A stretch of 64,000 nucleotides of DNA, from positions 434,001-498,000 of the forward strand of contig OZ244059.1 of assembly GCA_965215385.1 (NCBI GenBank). The letters run 5' to 3'. Both the position numbers and the translations under genes were made by a program. This stretch comes from JAPORY01 sp965215385. GTDB lineage: Bacteria > Pseudomonadota > Alphaproteobacteria > Rhodobacterales > Rhodobacteraceae. The notes under the pieces were generated by a model, which saw nothing but the letters and a program-made list of their open reading frames with translations, did not search any database and was not told the origin of the DNA. Shown piece by piece: positions 18,032-27,922 of the stretch (the stretch's first letter is position 1; each line of letters starts with the position of its first letter).

Positions 18032-21000
18032 TCAGCTGCAGCCGCTTGTTGCCCCACAGGTATTGCATTTGAGGCAGGTGCCATTGCGCACCAGCGTATA
18101 GTTTCCGCATTCACCGCACGGGTCGCCTTCATAACCCTGCATCTGAGCATGTTTGCGCAAAGCCGCTTGACTCGTATCGGCCCTTTCTAGCGTCTGAATT
18201 GCTTCAGCCCTATCCTCGTGCAATTCACGATCTGTTTGTGAACGGTAGTTGACCGTCGTGGACCCGCAATCTGTTTCAATCTGAGTACCTTGCAAGGCGA
18301 CAAGGTCGTGCGGGAATCGTTTGCGCAAGTATCCGCTTGAACTAATCTGCTTGAGGACCTCTAGCGATGGATTAACCGCACGATCACCATAATCCAGATC
18401 ACTGTCTGAATCATCGTCCGAACCGGCCCCGAGATCATCAAAGCTGTGCCCAGCCGGTTTGACATGCGCCAAATCAGTACGATCAAGATATGAAACAGCG
18501 AGTTCCCTAAAAATGTAATCCAGCACCGAAGTTGCATTCTTAATCGAATCATTCCCTTTTACCATGCCCGCCGGCTCAAACTTGGTAAAGGTGAACGCAT
18601 CAACAAACTCTTCAAGTGGCACGCCATATTGCAGACCGACCGAAACAGCGATGGCAAAATTATTCATCATCGCTCGAAAGCCGGCACCCTCTTTGTGCAT
18701 ATCAATGAATATTTCACCCAAGGTGCCATCTTCGTACTCGCCGGTTCGCAAATAAACCTTGTGCCCGCCGACCACCGCCTTCTGCGTATAGCCCTTGCGG
18801 CGCGACGGCATCTTTTCACGATAACTTCTTACGACTTCGGGCACTAAGAGTTTCTTAGCAATGAGTTCAGCCCGCGCTGTTGGCGTTTTGGCGGTCAATT
18901 CCTCATCATCTTCGTCAATCAAGGCCGAGGCGAGTGGCTGCGATAGCTTCGAGCCGTCACGGTAGAGTGCGTTAGCCTTTACGCCAAGTGACCACGATAA
19001 CTCGTACGCACGCAGGCAGTCCGTAATTGCGGCATCATTCGGCATATTGATGGTTTTTGAAATTGCGCCCGAAATGAAGCTTTGGGCACCGGCCATCATG
19101 CTGATATGACTATCAACCGACAAGAACCGCTTTCCCAACTTCCCACAAGGATTGGCGCAATCAAAAATTGAATAATGTTCTGCCTTTAGGTGCGGTGCAC
19201 CCTCCAGCGTCATCGTACCACAAACATGATTATTGGCAGCTTCAATTTGGGCCTTACTAAAGCCCAAATGTCGAAGCAGATCGAACCCCGGATCACTCGA
19301 TTTCTCAATTGGGATTCCGAGGACATTATCGCAAAAATCGTCACCCAAAGAATATCGATTGAAGGCAAACCGAATATCAAAGGCACCGTCAAGCGCGGCT
19401 TCCGCATTGGCAATTTCCTGCGCACTGAACCCATGACCCGCCAGCGAGGTTGGATTGATCGCGGGCGCGTTGTTCAGAGAGCCGTGGCCAGCCGCATAAC
19501 TGACAATATCCTCGATTTCTTTGCTCGAATATCCCAGCTTTCGCAGTGCTGCCGGTACTGAGCGGTTTATGATTTTGAAATAGCCACCGCCAGCCAATTT
19601 CTTAAACTTCACGAGCGCAAAGTCCGGCTCAATGCCAGTGGTGTCACAATCCATGACGAGCCCGATGGTGCCGGTCGGGGCGATCACTGTGGTTTGGGCG
19701 TTTCGATATCCGTATTTCGCTCCCAATTCCAACGCCTCATCCCAGGCTAAAATCGCCGCATCAAGCAGACGCGAGTCAGGACAATGATCATGATCAAGCG
19801 GCACCGGATTTACATTAACAGCCTCGTAGCCTGTCGTTTCGCCGTATGCAGCGCGACGGTGATTGCGAATAACGCGCAACATATGTTCGGCATTCCGCTG
19901 ATAGCCAGCAAACGGTTCCAGTTCGGCAGCCATTTTTGCCGAAACCGCATAGGCAGTCCCGGTCATGATTGCTGTTATTGCGCCACAAATAGCACGACCC
20001 TCGGCACTATCATACCCGATCCCCATATTCATCAGCAGACCGCCGATATTGGCAAACCCAAGTCCGAGGGTTCGAAAGTCATAGGACAGAGAGGCAATTT
20101 CCCGCGATGGAAACTGCGCCATCATTACCGAAACTTCGAGTGTGAGCGTAAAGAGTTCGGTTACATGAGTAAATTCGTCGAGCTCAAACTCACCGTGACG
20201 CAAGAACGGTAATAAATTGATAGACGCCAGATTACAGGCGGTGTTGTCCAGAAACATATACTCCGAGCAGGGATTAGAAGCCCGAATCGGACCATCCTCT
20301 GGGCAGGTATGCCAGGAATTTATGGTATCGTGAAACTGTATGCCGGGATCAGCGCACGCCCAGGCCGCGTGACCCACTTGATCCCACAACTCTCGAGCGG
20401 ATAGTGATTTAGTGGTAGAACCGTCGACCCGATTGATGAGTGCCCAATCGTCGTCCGCCTTAACCGCGTCAAGGAAGGCATCGGTCACCCGAATTGAGTT
20501 GTTTGAATTTTGGCCTGACACCGTCTCATAGGCTGCACTATCCCAGTCGGTATCATAGGTCGCAAATTCAATCGACGTATACCCTTGGCGAGCGTAGTCG
20601 AGAACTCGCTTGATGTAGGTATCTGAAATGGCGACCATCTTCGCCTTCCGAATCGCTTTTTTTAAACTTGGATTCTTCTTTGGATCATAGGCATCCGCTT
20701 CACGACCATCCCAGGTCGCGATTGCGTTAAGCAAGCGATTAAGGGCTCGCTCATACATTTTGGAGCCAGCGACGATTGACGCGACCTTTTGTTCCTCAAC
20801 AACCTTCCAATTGATAAAATCTTCGATATCTGGGTGATCTGCATCAACAATCACCATCTTTGCGGCACGCCGAGTGGTGCCGCCAGACTTGATTGCACCG
20901 GCCGAGCGATCACCGATCTTGAGAAAACCCATCAAGCCAGAAGATTTACCGCCGCCTGACAGGCTCTCGCCTTCTCCACGTAACAATGAAAAGTTCGTTC

Positions 21001-21673
21001 CCGTACCCGATCCGTATTTGAATAGGCGGGCTTCGCGCACCCATAAGTCCATGATACCGCCATCATTGACCAGATCATCAGCAACTGACTGAATAAAGCA
21101 GGCATGGGGTTGCGGACGCTCATAAGCCGACGTCGACTTTTTGGCCTTCTTAGTGTTGTGATCGACATAGAAGTGCCCCTGACTCGGACCATCAATGCCG
21201 TACGCCCAATGGAGACCAGTATTGAACCATTGCGGACTATTTGGAGCCGCCCGCTGCGTCGCTAGAATGTAACGCAGCTCATCAAAATAAGCGCGAGCGT
21301 CTTCTTCGGTCGTAAAGTACCCGCCCTTCCAGCCCCAATAAGCCCAAGCACCGACCAGGCGATCAAACACTTGCTTGGCGGAGCTCTCACCGACAAACTC
21401 CGTGTTGTCAGCGGTGGCGATTGATCGCCACAAGAATTGTGGAACATTTGGTTCGCCCACCTTTTGGAGCTTGACCGGAATACCAGCTTTGCGAAAGTAT
21501 TTCTGCGCGATAACGTCGGTTGCCACTTGGCTCCAGGTGACGGGAACTTCCAGATTTTCCAATTGGAACACAATTGACCCGTCAGGATTTTTAATTTCCG
21601 ATGTTGTTGTGGCAAACTCCAAGCCCGCGTAGGGATCCCTACCCTCCGCAGTAAACTTTCGCGTCACTTTCAT
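18032..21673 (-). CDS. nrdJ: Vitamin B12-dependent ribonucleotide reductase (class II)
   Basis: NrdJ reduces ribonucleotides to deoxyribonucleotides using adenosylcobalamin to generate the thiyl radical, with no oxygen requirement. The 1213-residue length is normal for the alphaproteobacterial form. The Cys/Glu active-site segment NPCSEYMFLDNTACNLASIN is in the middle, followed by VIAPTGTIGLVMDCDTTGIE in the phosphate-binding region. The C-terminal tail carries CGECG, CLKCNTCG and a final Cys-Ser, a zinc-ribbon-like and redox-active end. No nrdAB is in this window, and dependence on cobalamin is implied. Confidence 0.97.
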   Translation of the reverse strand: MKVTRKFTAEGRDPYAGLEFATTTSEIKNPDGSIVFQLENLEVPVTWSQVATDVIAQKYFRKAGIPVKLQKVGEPNVPQFLWRSIATADNTEFVGESSAKQVFDRLVGAWAYWGWKGGYFTTEEDARAYFDELRYILATQRAAPNSPQWFNTGLHWAYGIDGPSQGHFYVDHNTKKAKKSTSAYERPQPHACFIQSVADDLVNDGGIMDLWVREARLFKYGSGTGTNFSLLRGEGESLSGGGKSSGLMGFLKIGDRSAGAIKSGGTTRRAAKMVIVDADHPDIEDFINWKVVEEQKVASIVAGSKMYERALNRLLNAIATWDGREADAYDPKKNPSLKKAIRKAKMVAISDTYIKRVLDYARQGYTSIEFATYDTDWDSAAYETVSGQNSNNSIRVTDAFLDAVKADDDWALINRVDGSTTKSLSARELWDQVGHAAWACADPGIQFHDTINSWHTCPEDGPIRASNPCSEYMFLDNTACNLASINLLPFLRHGEFELDEFTHVTELFTLTLEVSVMMAQFPSREIASLSYDFRTLGLGFANIGGLLMNMGIGYDSAEGRAICGAITAIMTGTAYAVSAKMAAELEPFAGYQRNAEHMLRVIRNHRRAAYGETTGYEAVNVNPVPLDHDHCPDSRLLDAAILAWDEALELGAKYGYRNAQTTVIAPTGTIGLVMDCDTTGIEPDFALVKFKKLAGGGYFKIINRSVPAALRKLGYSSKEIEDIVSYAAGHGSLNNAPAINPTSLAGHGFSAQEIANAEAALDGAFDIRFAFNRYSLGDDFCDNVLGIPIEKSSDPGFDLLRHLGFSKAQIEAANNHVCGTMTLEGAPHLKAEHYSIFDCANPCGKLGKRFLSVDSHISMMAGAQSFISGAISKTINMPNDAAITDCLRAYELSWSLGVKANALYRDGSKLSQPLASALIDEDDEELTAKTPTARAELIAKKLLVPEVVRSYREKMPSRRKGYTQKAVVGGHKVYLRTGEYEDGTLGEIFIDMHKEGAGFRAMMNNFAIAVSVGLQYGVPLEEFVDAFTFTKFEPAGMVKGNDSIKNATSVLDYIFRELAVSYLDRTDLAHVKPAGHSFDDLGAGSDDDSDSDLDYGDRAVNPSLEVLKQISSSGYLRKRFPHDLVALQGTQIETDCGSTTVNYRSQTDRELHEDRAEAIQTLERADTSQAALRKHAQMQGYEGDPCGECGNYTLVRNGTCLKCNTCGATSGCS

Positions 21674-22191
21674 TCGTGGTTTTCCTCGCTTAGCTGATTG
21701 GGCGACAACGACAAGTGATGAACTTCGCCCAAGACCTCTTCTAATCTCACTTTGAGATGACTCTCTAACGCATTGGATGCAACCAGTGCGCCGACGGCAC
21801 TGCTGTCAATCGAACCTAACTAATTCAACAGGTCGCAACTACCTTGATACTATATGTGGGTATAAAGCAATTGCGAACATCAAACTATGCCAACCGACAA
21901 CGATATGTCAACAGCTTTTTTCATCTTGTCGTTTATTTTGTTGTCATCAGTTCGGACCTGAGCAGCAGGAAAAAATGACGCCCCCCTCAAGCACTTGATG
22001 AGGCTCATCAATTTGGCGGCGCACGTCGTGACGGTTTGGGTCAATACAATTTGCGGCCTGACCGACATCACGCACCCCGTTACGAACACCAACGGCCCTG
22101 ACTTACCGCGCACCGGCGCGGCATTTCAATTCGAAAGCCTGAGTGTTCAGTGTCCGACTTTAGTATGAGTCTCGAATTGCCAACTGCGCTG
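21674..22191 (-). promoter_or_regulatory. nrdJ upstream region with a promoter-like pair
   Basis: On the minus strand TTGACA (21,906-21,911) and TAGTTT (21,882-21,887) are separated by 18 bases, a good -35/-10 pair, placing transcription start about 200 bases before the nrdJ ATG. Downstream, ATACTATATGTGGGTA (plus strand, near 21,847-21,862) and the sequence overlapping the -35 (ACAACGATATGTCAAC) each partly resemble an NrdR box, but neither fits the consensus well. I see no convincing cobalamin riboswitch. The remaining stretch towards cfa (21,930-22,190) holds no gene. Confidence 0.4.
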
Positions 22192-23409
22192 TCATGCGGC
22201 TTTGGCAACGGTAATTTGGGTGACGTCGCAATTTCCACACTGAAACGCCGCAGCGCATGAGGTGAGATAAAAGTTCCACATTCGCCGGAAGCGCTCATCA
22301 AAGCCTAACTCTGCAACTTGCTCCCACTTATCGCAGAAGCTCCGGTGCCAACGACGGAGCGTCAAATCATAGCTGGGTCCAAACTCAATTGATCGGACTA
22401 CCGCTAAACCGGCCGCCTCAAGGTTACGTTGCAGGACACGACGGCTTGGAAGCATACCTCCTGGGAATATATATTTTTGAATAAAATCGACTCCTCGATT
22501 ATAAACCGCCCAGCGTTGGTCCGACACGGTGATAATCTGCAATGTTGCATTTCGACCGGGTTTTAACCGCTCCCGGATTGTATCAAAGTAAGCCGGCCAA
22601 TATTTCTCTCCAACCGCTTCGAACATTTCAATTGACGCAATGCCATCGTAGAATCCAGTTTCATCGCGATAGTCTTGCAACTTGAAGTTAACCATATCCG
22701 TTAGGCCTTTTTTGTCAATGTGTTGTCTTGCATACTTAATCTGCTCTTCGCTGATAGTCAGGCCGGTGACGCGCAGGCCCCGCTCGCGGGCAGCGTATTC
22801 GGCAAAGCCGCCCCAACCACAGCCGATATCGAGAATATGATCGCCCGCTTTGACCTCCATTTGGTCAAGCATTGAGGCATATTTTGCCAATTGGGCCTTT
22901 TCAATGCTCTCCTGACCGGTGGTGAAGATCGCTGATGAATAGGTCATCGTGTCATCAAGCCACAATTTGTAAAAATCATTGCCAAGGTCGTAATGGTAAG
23001 AAATATTCTTCTTTGCCTGGGAGCGATGATTTCTTTGCAGCCAAAACCGTAGTTGTTCAAAGGCGCGAACAAGTCCAAATCCGGGAAAGCCGTCATAAAC
23101 CGACTCATTTCCAGCGTGGATTAAATCCATGAATGCTTGTAGGTTTGGGGTTGTCCAATCGCCATCAAGATAGGCGTCACAAAATCCCAAGTCGCCCTCT
23201 CTAATGAGCCGTGCGAATACATCCAAATTATGAATATGTACTTCGACCGAGGGGCCAGGTCGACTGCCCTGTGCCCGAAATACTCGGCCATCAGGAAGCA
23301 AAGCATCTAAACAACCGTGATCAATCTGCTGCATTTGTGCAAATACACGCGAAAAGTATCTTGGAAGGCCTTTTTGTCCAGATGTGCTGGTCAGTATCAT
23401 AGCGAGCAC
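22192..23409 (-). CDS. cfa: Cyclopropane-fatty-acyl-phospholipid synthase
   Basis: The enzyme adds a methylene group from SAM across cis double bonds of membrane phospholipids. It has 405 residues, with an N-terminal lipid-binding part (LREGDLGF-like IREGDLGFCDAYLDGDW), the typical NISYHYDLGNDFYKLWLDD, and SAM motif LDIGCGWGGFAEYAARE. The substrate-carbonate region around IEMFEAVGEKYW is conserved. It is followed on the same strand, with 48 bp between, by the upstream photolyase gene; the two may be co-transcribed. Confidence 0.93.
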   Translation of the reverse strand: MLAMILTSTSGQKGLPRYFSRVFAQMQQIDHGCLDALLPDGRVFRAQGSRPGPSVEVHIHNLDVFARLIREGDLGFCDAYLDGDWTTPNLQAFMDLIHAGNESVYDGFPGFGLVRAFEQLRFWLQRNHRSQAKKNISYHYDLGNDFYKLWLDDTMTYSSAIFTTGQESIEKAQLAKYASMLDQMEVKAGDHILDIGCGWGGFAEYAARERGLRVTGLTISEEQIKYARQHIDKKGLTDMVNFKLQDYRDETGFYDGIASIEMFEAVGEKYWPAYFDTIRERLKPGRNATLQIITVSDQRWAVYNRGVDFIQKYIFPGGMLPSRRVLQRNLEAAGLAVVRSIEFGPSYDLTLRRWHRSFCDKWEQVAELGFDERFRRMWNFYLTSCAAAFQCGNCDVTQITVAKAA

Positions 23410-23457
23410 CTCGGGCCGAAGTTGTTTTTAAGGATAACGCTTGGATAAGCGATGGGA

Positions 23458-24882
23458 TCAATCATTGGGCTTTTGAACTCTGGTTGAAAACGCCTCAAGT
23501 GCTCGTTTTCGGCCAGCAGCGGATGACACAATTGCTGTTGGATACGGATCATCGGGATGCATCTGCCAACGCTTCGGAATTGCTTGAAAGTAACTCAATG
23601 CCGTTACCGATGGCAACTGTGAACCCTCCGCGAGCCAAAGTTGAACGTACTTCTTGTTCGGATCATAAATCTCACGTTGCTTTTCGGGATTGAAAATACG
23701 GAAATACGGCGCGGCATCGGGACCACATCCCGCCGTCCACTGCCAACCCATTGCATTACTAGCGGGGTCCCAATCAATAAGACATTGTTCGAACCAGTTT
23801 AGCCCTAACTTCCAATGTGACAATAGGTGTTTGGTTAGGAAGGATGCGACCATCATGCGACCACGATTATGCATTCGGCCAGTGACGTACATTTCCCGCA
23901 TCGCAGCGTCGACAAGCGGCACCCCGGTACGGCCTTGTTCCCAAGCACGAACCGCTGCGGTACGCTCACAGTTCCACGGAAAAGTATCCCAATTCGACTT
24001 CCAGTTTTTGGTCAGAATATGGGGCGAATGATACATGAGATGGTAGGCAAATTCTCGCCACACTAATTCCTTCAAGAAGGTCTCCGCCCCAGGCGAGCCC
24101 GCTGCCATTGCTTGTACGCCAGCGTGCCAGCACGTGTGGGAGCTGATTTCTCCGAGTGCTAGATTTTCCGAGAGGCCTGACGTACCGGACCGGTCTAAAC
24201 GGTTTCGCTCGTTGCGGTAAGTCGCAATCCCGTCACGGATAAAGCACGATAACCGTTCTAAGGCTGCGGCTTCACCAAGATTTACGTGTGACCGCACTAT
24301 TTTCGCACCGCGTTGCATCAACTTGTCCATTTCCCAGTCGTCGAGTTTGCAACTTACTGGCCATGAGATCGGTGACGGAATAGCGGATGGTTTCTCTAAG
24401 GCGTCGCGCACGTTGCGATCCTTTACCGCACGCCAAAAGGGAGAATAGACGCCATAGAAACCGCCGTTCTGCGTGGCGACAGTCCAGGGTTCAAAGAGCA
24501 AGTGACTACCAAACGACCGAGTTTCGATTTCTTTGGAGATTAAAGTCTTTTTGACATCGGTGTCGCGAGCGATGCTTTCGGGATCATAGGCGCGAGACCA
24601 GAAGATGTGGCGCGCACTGGTCTCGGCCGCAAGAGAGAGCAACACTGGTAACGCTGCACCGCGTCGGAGTATGAGGCGACTACCCGCTTGCTCAAGCTGC
24701 TCGGCGAAATGACTGAGTGCTAATCCCAACCGCCATTTTGGAGCCGCCCCCAGTTGTTCAAAAACTTCATCAAGAATAAAGATTGGGATGATTGGGTGCG
24801 TTAACGCGCAAGCGGCTGTGAGTGCGGGGTTATCACGCAAGCGCAAATCGCGTCGGAACCAAACAATTACAGGCGTAGTCAT
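23458..24882 (-). CDS. phrB: Deoxyribodipyrimidine photo-lyase
   Basis: The product repairs UV-induced cyclobutane pyrimidine dimers in DNA using blue light and FAD. The 474-residue length fits class I CPD photolyases. The N-terminal antenna domain begins VIVWFRRDLRLRDNPAL; the FAD-binding helical domain has WREFAYHLMYHSP, GVPLVDAAMREMYVTGRMHN, RMMVASFLTKHL and DWDPASNAMGWQW. It precedes cfa. A photolyase suggests life exposed to sunlight. I use phrB for the class I type; DASH-type is less likely given the motifs. Confidence 0.93.
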   Translation of the reverse strand: MTTPVIVWFRRDLRLRDNPALTAACALTHPIIPIFILDEVFEQLGAAPKWRLGLALSHFAEQLEQAGSRLILRRGAALPVLLSLAAETSARHIFWSRAYDPESIARDTDVKKTLISKEIETRSFGSHLLFEPWTVATQNGGFYGVYSPFWRAVKDRNVRDALEKPSAIPSPISWPVSCKLDDWEMDKLMQRGAKIVRSHVNLGEAAALERLSCFIRDGIATYRNERNRLDRSGTSGLSENLALGEISSHTCWHAGVQAMAAGSPGAETFLKELVWREFAYHLMYHSPHILTKNWKSNWDTFPWNCERTAAVRAWEQGRTGVPLVDAAMREMYVTGRMHNRGRMMVASFLTKHLLSHWKLGLNWFEQCLIDWDPASNAMGWQWTAGCGPDAAPYFRIFNPEKQREIYDPNKKYVQLWLAEGSQLPSVTALSYFQAIPKRWQMHPDDPYPTAIVSSAAGRKRALEAFSTRVQKPND

Positions 24883-25483
24883 CGTGAAATTTACTTCGAT
24901 CTACGCCCAGTTGTTCTACAGAATCTTAAGTGTTGTATGCCAAATTCAAAACGCTGTTTGCAACCAATCTTGATTCGACGCGGAGTTGATAGCTTCCACC
25001 AGCAACTTAGCACTCTTTTGTCGTTGGACAAGCGGAAAAAGTCAGCTTGGCGCGGGCATCAAACCTTCGCGATTGTAAGCGCTTTGGGTCAGAATTTGAG
25101 TCTCGGAGTGCTCATCGCGCTATAAGTTTCTAATGATTCCATAGCGCGGAGCCTCGGTTCGTTGCTGAAGGTAATTTCTAATTCATCACGCCTGTTATTC
25201 GGTCGGATGAATAACGTCTTGGCCACGCTTAAAGACGGCAAGTAGTTTGCAAAAATATCAATTCCCGAGTTGCCGCTTTTGCAGACGGTATGCTGACGAT
25301 GGCGATCCTTGGGTTTTTGCAGTCACTAACTATATGCCCGTGCTCGGTGCCAAGGTTAAGGGTGCTCGCTGCGAACGAATACGGTCAAAATCCGACAAAT
25401 CACTGGTGGGCCGGAACGAAGGTCTCCATTGGAGGACTGGAGAACAGAAAGTTTTTGAACGCCACACTAGAATTTGAAGAACG
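24883..25483. other. Stretch without a convincing gene upstream of phrB
   Basis: Between the photolyase start and 25,484 only short frames exist. One at 25,247-25,477 reads CRRYADDGDPWVFAVTNYMP and could be a fragment of a lost gene, but nothing supports it. The photolyase promoter must be near 24,900-24,960. Confidence 0.4.
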
Positions 25484-25933
25484 ATGGCTGCCTCTCATAA
25501 AGTTCTGTCGGGAAGGGAACTTGTGGGTTTTCTGCAGGAAGATGGAACCCCTCAAGATGGAGTGGACGCACCCTGCAATTATTGGCAAGCAACGTCGTTG
25601 CTCGAAACCTATCTTCGCTCGGATCAAAACTTCTTGGGGCCAGTTGCGACCCAACGTTTTCCCTACGATCCAGAGCGAGTGGATAGCTTGATCTGCCAGC
25701 AACAGGGAGGTTCCGCCGTGAGAGCCTTCCCTGACGATATTCGAGTGCTAGTTGCGGCGGGCTCTACGGGCGATTCCTCTCTTGATGATCACGTGGTTCT
25801 AGATGTTCTTTCCGAACTTTTTATCGAAGATCTGATTACCGTTTTTCGGCATTCGGGAGCGACGCCGCGGGAGATTGCTATAGTTTATCGAAAGACTCCG
25901 CATCGCAAAAATACCCGGTCTTTATTGCCCTGA
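25484..25933 (+). CDS. Hypothetical protein upstream of a nucleotidyltransferase gene
   Basis: A 149-residue frame that I do not recognise. The first 60 residues include RELVGFLQEDGTPQDGV and a helical LLETYLRSDQ; the C-terminal part, VVLDVLSELFIEDLITVFRH, is hydrophobic and helical. No signal peptide or membrane segment is evident. It lies 80 bp before the AbiEii-like nucleotidyltransferase on the same strand, where an antitoxin or partner gene would be expected, but the sequence shows no helix-turn-helix. It may be a decayed partner or spurious. Confidence 0.35.
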   Translation: MAASHKVLSGRELVGFLQEDGTPQDGVDAPCNYWQATSLLETYLRSDQNFLGPVATQRFPYDPERVDSLICQQQGGSAVRAFPDDIRVLVAAGSTGDSSLDDHVVLDVLSELFIEDLITVFRHSGATPREIAIVYRKTPHRKNTRSLLP

Positions 25934-26012
25934 AGAAATCGTCTGATCGCGGTCCGAGAGACCTCCCGAGAATGTACCAAAAAGAGATGTTTACAGAATA
26001 TAACCGCGGAGC

Positions 26013-26660
26013 GTGGGGTCGGTGACTGGAAACGAGATTATCCTGCTCCTTCCTGATCCCCCTCCAGCGGCCTTTGCGTGTGCGGTAGAAGTTCTCAAGG
26101 AACTTTCGGAAGGGCGTATCAATGAGGCAGACCTCCGTTTTGGCGGTACCGCGTTGGCGTTACTTTGGAACCATCGTCAAAGTACCGATCTAGATATTGT
26201 AATCGATCACGGTGTCTTTGATCGCATCTTTCCCAGTAATGACTTGCAGGCCGCTAATTCGCGGCTGAAAGAGATTCGTGACCGACTAATCAATCAGACT
26301 GTCGCGATTACGGTGCCAAGCGTCGGATGGCACAATGTGAGCTTTCGAAGTGGCGGGATTCCGGTGTCATTTGCGCGATCTCGTCTATCGAATCGACGTC
26401 ACGACGATATCGTGTTACCCTTTCATAGCGCACACAGTGCCATCCATCTCGTGCCTCCATCCTTTATTCTTCAAGGCAAGATTCAGAGCCGTTTGATTGA
26501 GAGTCAATCTCCCGTTGATCGCGATGGATACGACATCGCCTATGCGATGAAATACCATAAAGATTGCTTCACGAAGGCGATAGAGTGCGTGTTCACTGGC
26601 AGTTTCTTGATATGGCATCAGCCGTGGTCGGAGTTACAGGGCTCGGGCGACCAATTTTGA
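26013..26660 (+). CDS. Nucleotidyltransferase, AbiEii-like
   Basis: A 215-residue protein with the start of a nucleotidyltransferase fold: LRFGGTALALLWNHRQSTDL DIVID gives the GG(T/S) strand-turn and the D-x-D metal pair typical of AbiEii/AbiGii toxin-type enzymes. The C-terminal helical part seen in AbiEii proteins seems shorter (DGYDIAYAMKYHKDCFTKAI). The start is a GTG at 26,013; a second GTG at 26,022 is possible. Such proteins act in phage-defence toxin-antitoxin pairs by modifying nucleic acid or nucleotides. The upstream gene is not a recognisable AbiEi, so system status is uncertain. Confidence 0.6.
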   Translation: MGSVTGNEIILLLPDPPPAAFACAVEVLKELSEGRINEADLRFGGTALALLWNHRQSTDLDIVIDHGVFDRIFPSNDLQAANSRLKEIRDRLINQTVAITVPSVGWHNVSFRSGGIPVSFARSRLSNRRHDDIVLPFHSAHSAIHLVPPSFILQGKIQSRLIESQSPVDRDGYDIAYAMKYHKDCFTKAIECVFTGSFLIWHQPWSELQGSGDQF

Positions 26661-26897
26661 ATCCATCTGATCCTGCTATTGCGACGGATCTGTGGCAATA
26701 TGTGACCGAGCAGCTCAAAGATTTTTGCAACGGAGCCAGAAACACAAAGTGTTGAGTTTCACACTCCAGAGAAGTTGCAAAGAACAATGACTGGGATTTC
26801 GAAATGTAACTCAGCAGTGATCGCGTTCTTCTTTGGTGGTAACCGGCAATCTTAATTCTTCCATCTTATTAGTCTCGGCGAGCGGTAATGGCACCAA

Positions 26898-27890
26898 TCA
26901 ATTGCTTCCGACCTCAACAACGATGCGGCCGCGAACTCGCCCCTGTAAGATTTCTTTTCCAAGTCTTGGCAGATCGCTTAACTTTGCTGACTGGCTCACG
27001 TCTTCAAGCTTATCGAGCGGTAGTTCTTTTGCTAACCGTTGCCAAGCAATAACACGTTGCTCGTAAGGCTTCGTGACGCTGTCGATTCCCAAGAGACTGA
27101 CCCCCCGCAGCAAGAACGGAATCACCGTTGCCGGCAGATCGGACCCGCCAGCCAAACCCACCGCGGCTACCGAACTATTCGCTTTCATTTGCCCGAGTAT
27201 CCGCGCGAGCATTTTGCCACCGACGGCGTCAACGCACCCACTCCAAGTTTCGCTTTCTAACGGTCGGCTGATTGTGTCGCTGATTTCATCTCGGGGAACA
27301 ATTAGCGTTGCACCTAACTCCGTAAGGTATTCGCTCGCTTCGGGTCGACCCGTCACCGCAGCGACCTCATAACCAAGAGATGCCAAAAGGATAACGGCAA
27401 TAGAACCAACCCCGCCCGATGCCCCCGTGACCAGCACTGGCCCCTGTTCTTTGGTTAATCCGCGTTCCTCAAGTGCCAGGATCGCGAGCATTGCCGTTAG
27501 ACCTGCCGTACCGATTGCCATTGCTTGACGTGAACTAAGGCCTACCGGCGTTGGCACGAGCCAATCGCCCTGCACTCGAGCCTTTTCGGCGTATCCGCCC
27601 CAGTGAGACTCGCCCACGCGCCAGCCGGTCAAAATAACCGAGTCACCAACGCTATAGCGTTCACTAGTGGAGTCGGCGACCGTTCCAGCAAAGTCAATAC
27701 CCGGAACATGCGGGTAATTGCGCACAAGTCCCCCTCCAGAACCGAGGCAAAGTCCGTCCTTATAGTTTACGGTTGTATATTCGACCGCGATGGTAACATC
27801 GCCTGGCGGCAAATCATCTTCTGAAATGTCCTCGACAGATGCCGTCGTTTTCCCGGTTTCGTCGTTTTTTCGTACCACCAACGCTTTCAT
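26898..27890 (-). CDS. acuI: Acryloyl-CoA reductase AcuI (MDR family, YhdH type)
   Basis: The product belongs to the zinc-independent medium-chain dehydrogenase/reductases that reduce acryloyl-CoA to propionyl-CoA with NADPH. The sequence has the quinone-reductase-like VNYKDGLCLGSGGG, VPGIDFAGTVADS, and the Rossmann motif VLVTGASGGVGSIAVILLA. I chose ATG 27,890 (MKALVV) because AAGGAG is 10 bases before it; an ATG three codons earlier is too close. It lies about 30 bp after dmdA, and the pairing with dmdA supports a role in DMSP and acrylate detoxification, as in marine Roseobacter. Confidence 0.9.
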   Translation of the reverse strand: MKALVVRKNDETGKTTASVEDISEDDLPPGDVTIAVEYTTVNYKDGLCLGSGGGLVRNYPHVPGIDFAGTVADSTSERYSVGDSVILTGWRVGESHWGGYAEKARVQGDWLVPTPVGLSSRQAMAIGTAGLTAMLAILALEERGLTKEQGPVLVTGASGGVGSIAVILLASLGYEVAAVTGRPEASEYLTELGATLIVPRDEISDTISRPLESETWSGCVDAVGGKMLARILGQMKANSSVAAVGLAGGSDLPATVIPFLLRGVSLLGIDSVTKPYEQRVIAWQRLAKELPLDKLEDVSQSAKLSDLPRLGKEILQGRVRGRIVVEVGSN

Positions 27891-27922
27891 CTGGAACATT
27901 CTCCTTTATAAGTGGCGTCATC

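Noticed and set aside
21674..22191. Cobalamin riboswitch upstream of nrdJ
   Set aside because: A B12 enzyme would suit one, but no B12-box-like sequence or suitable stems were found.
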